DNA from: a virus
Strand: one strand, 5' to 3'
Virus record (IMG/VR): IMGVR_UViG_3300042114_000046
Span: 1 to 32,516 of that record
Length of the DNA stretch: 32,516 bases
The notes below the pieces were generated by a model. It saw only the letters and a list, made by a program, of their open reading frames with translations. It was not told the DNA's origin and searched no databases. This document shows positions 32,115 through 32,516 of this stretch, one piece after another. Position numbers and translations under genes: made by a program. Position 1 is the first letter of the stretch. Each line of letters begins with the position of its first letter.

Positions 32115-32516
32115 TTTATTAAATTCTTATGTTACTGGTACAGAATACTTTATAATTTATTATATATCAACTATTTATACTTTTTTATCTTAAAAAAAAC
32201 CGTTGTAAGTTACTGAGTTTCAATGGTGCGAACAATATATATAGATTGATATTGTTTATTTTGTTTAAATTGTTTAAATTGTTTAAATTGTTTAAATTGT
32301 TTAAATTGTTTAAATTGTTTAATTTGTTTAAATTGTTTAATTTGTTTAAATTGTTTAAATTGTTTAAATTGTTTAAATTGTTTAATTTGTTTATTAAATT
32401 CTTATGTTACTGGTACAGAATACTTTATAATTTATTATATATCAACTATTTATACTTTTTTATCTTAAAAAAAACCGTTGTAAGTTACTGAGTTTCAATG
32501 GTGCGAACAATATATA
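32115..32516. repeat. 275-bp unit copies at the right end
   Basis: A 99-base partial unit tail (32115-32213; same as 177-275) is followed by a full unit (32214-32488) with fourteen 9-bp repeats (32264-32389), and the first 28 bases of another. Bases 32214-32516 are the right copy of the 303-bp terminal identity. The locus, read across the junction, is tail, full unit, then head with a shorter array, and contains 24 copies of the 9-bp repeat. Confidence 0.9.

Overview
The window reads as an essentially complete genome of a small, very AT-rich contractile-tailed (myovirus-like) phage, and the host is probably a member of the Bacteroidota. The host argument rests on three things. Start codons follow A-rich leaders without Shine-Dalgarno sequences. 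A TTTG-N19-TATATTTG promoter lies at 2022-2052 and matches the Bacteroidota sigma consensus. The structural proteins resemble the Bacteroidota version of the Mu-like head and tail set (DUF935 portal, DUF1320, gpG-like protein, DUF2586 sheath). Bases 1-303 are repeated exactly at 32214-32516, so the sequence is circular or terminally redundant, with about 32,213 non-redundant bases.

Layout. (1) 1-415 and 32115-32516 hold copies of a 275-bp unit that contains arrays of a 9-bp repeat (TTTAAATTG). (2) 416-1663 on the minus strand encodes a divergent family-A-type polymerase resembling the TV-Pol group. It is the only replication enzyme visible. A 650-bp non-coding region upstream holds a pseudoknot-like leader and two copies of a conserved control module. 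(3) 2315-3325 (+) is a short early-type operon with a PD-(D/E)XK nuclease, followed by a tRNA-like element. (4) 3475-29546 (+) is one long late block in the order small terminase, NlpC/P60 endolysin, large terminase, gp36-like, portal, gpG-like, neck protein, protease-scaffold, capsid, sheath, two tail tubes, frameshifted tail chaperone, tape measure, baseplate hub, two spike proteins, fibres, gp25-like wedge, LysM-like protein, large fibre, holin-like protein, baseplate J, baseplate I-like and a last fibre. It ends at a strong terminator. (5) 29625-32103 (-) holds small genes: a sigma-factor-like protein, a mini-HNH protein, a Holliday-junction-resolvase-like PD-(D/E)XK protein and three accessory proteins, with a 45-bp tandem repeat between them.

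How it fits together (inference). A shared ~115-bp module sits in front of both the rightward nuclease operon (2168-2288) and the leftward resolvase/HNH/sigma-like operon (30692-30806), probably coordinating early expression. A separate motif, AAAAAGTATATATAATAT, lies in front of the polymerase, the terminase block, the protease/capsid block and the second spike gene. It looks like a phage-specific promoter, perhaps read with help from the sigma-like protein. The polymerase, 9-bp arrays and 45-bp repeats are candidates for a compact replication system that replaces the Mu transposase expected from the head genes. No integrase, transposase, repressor, helicase or separate primase was recognised.
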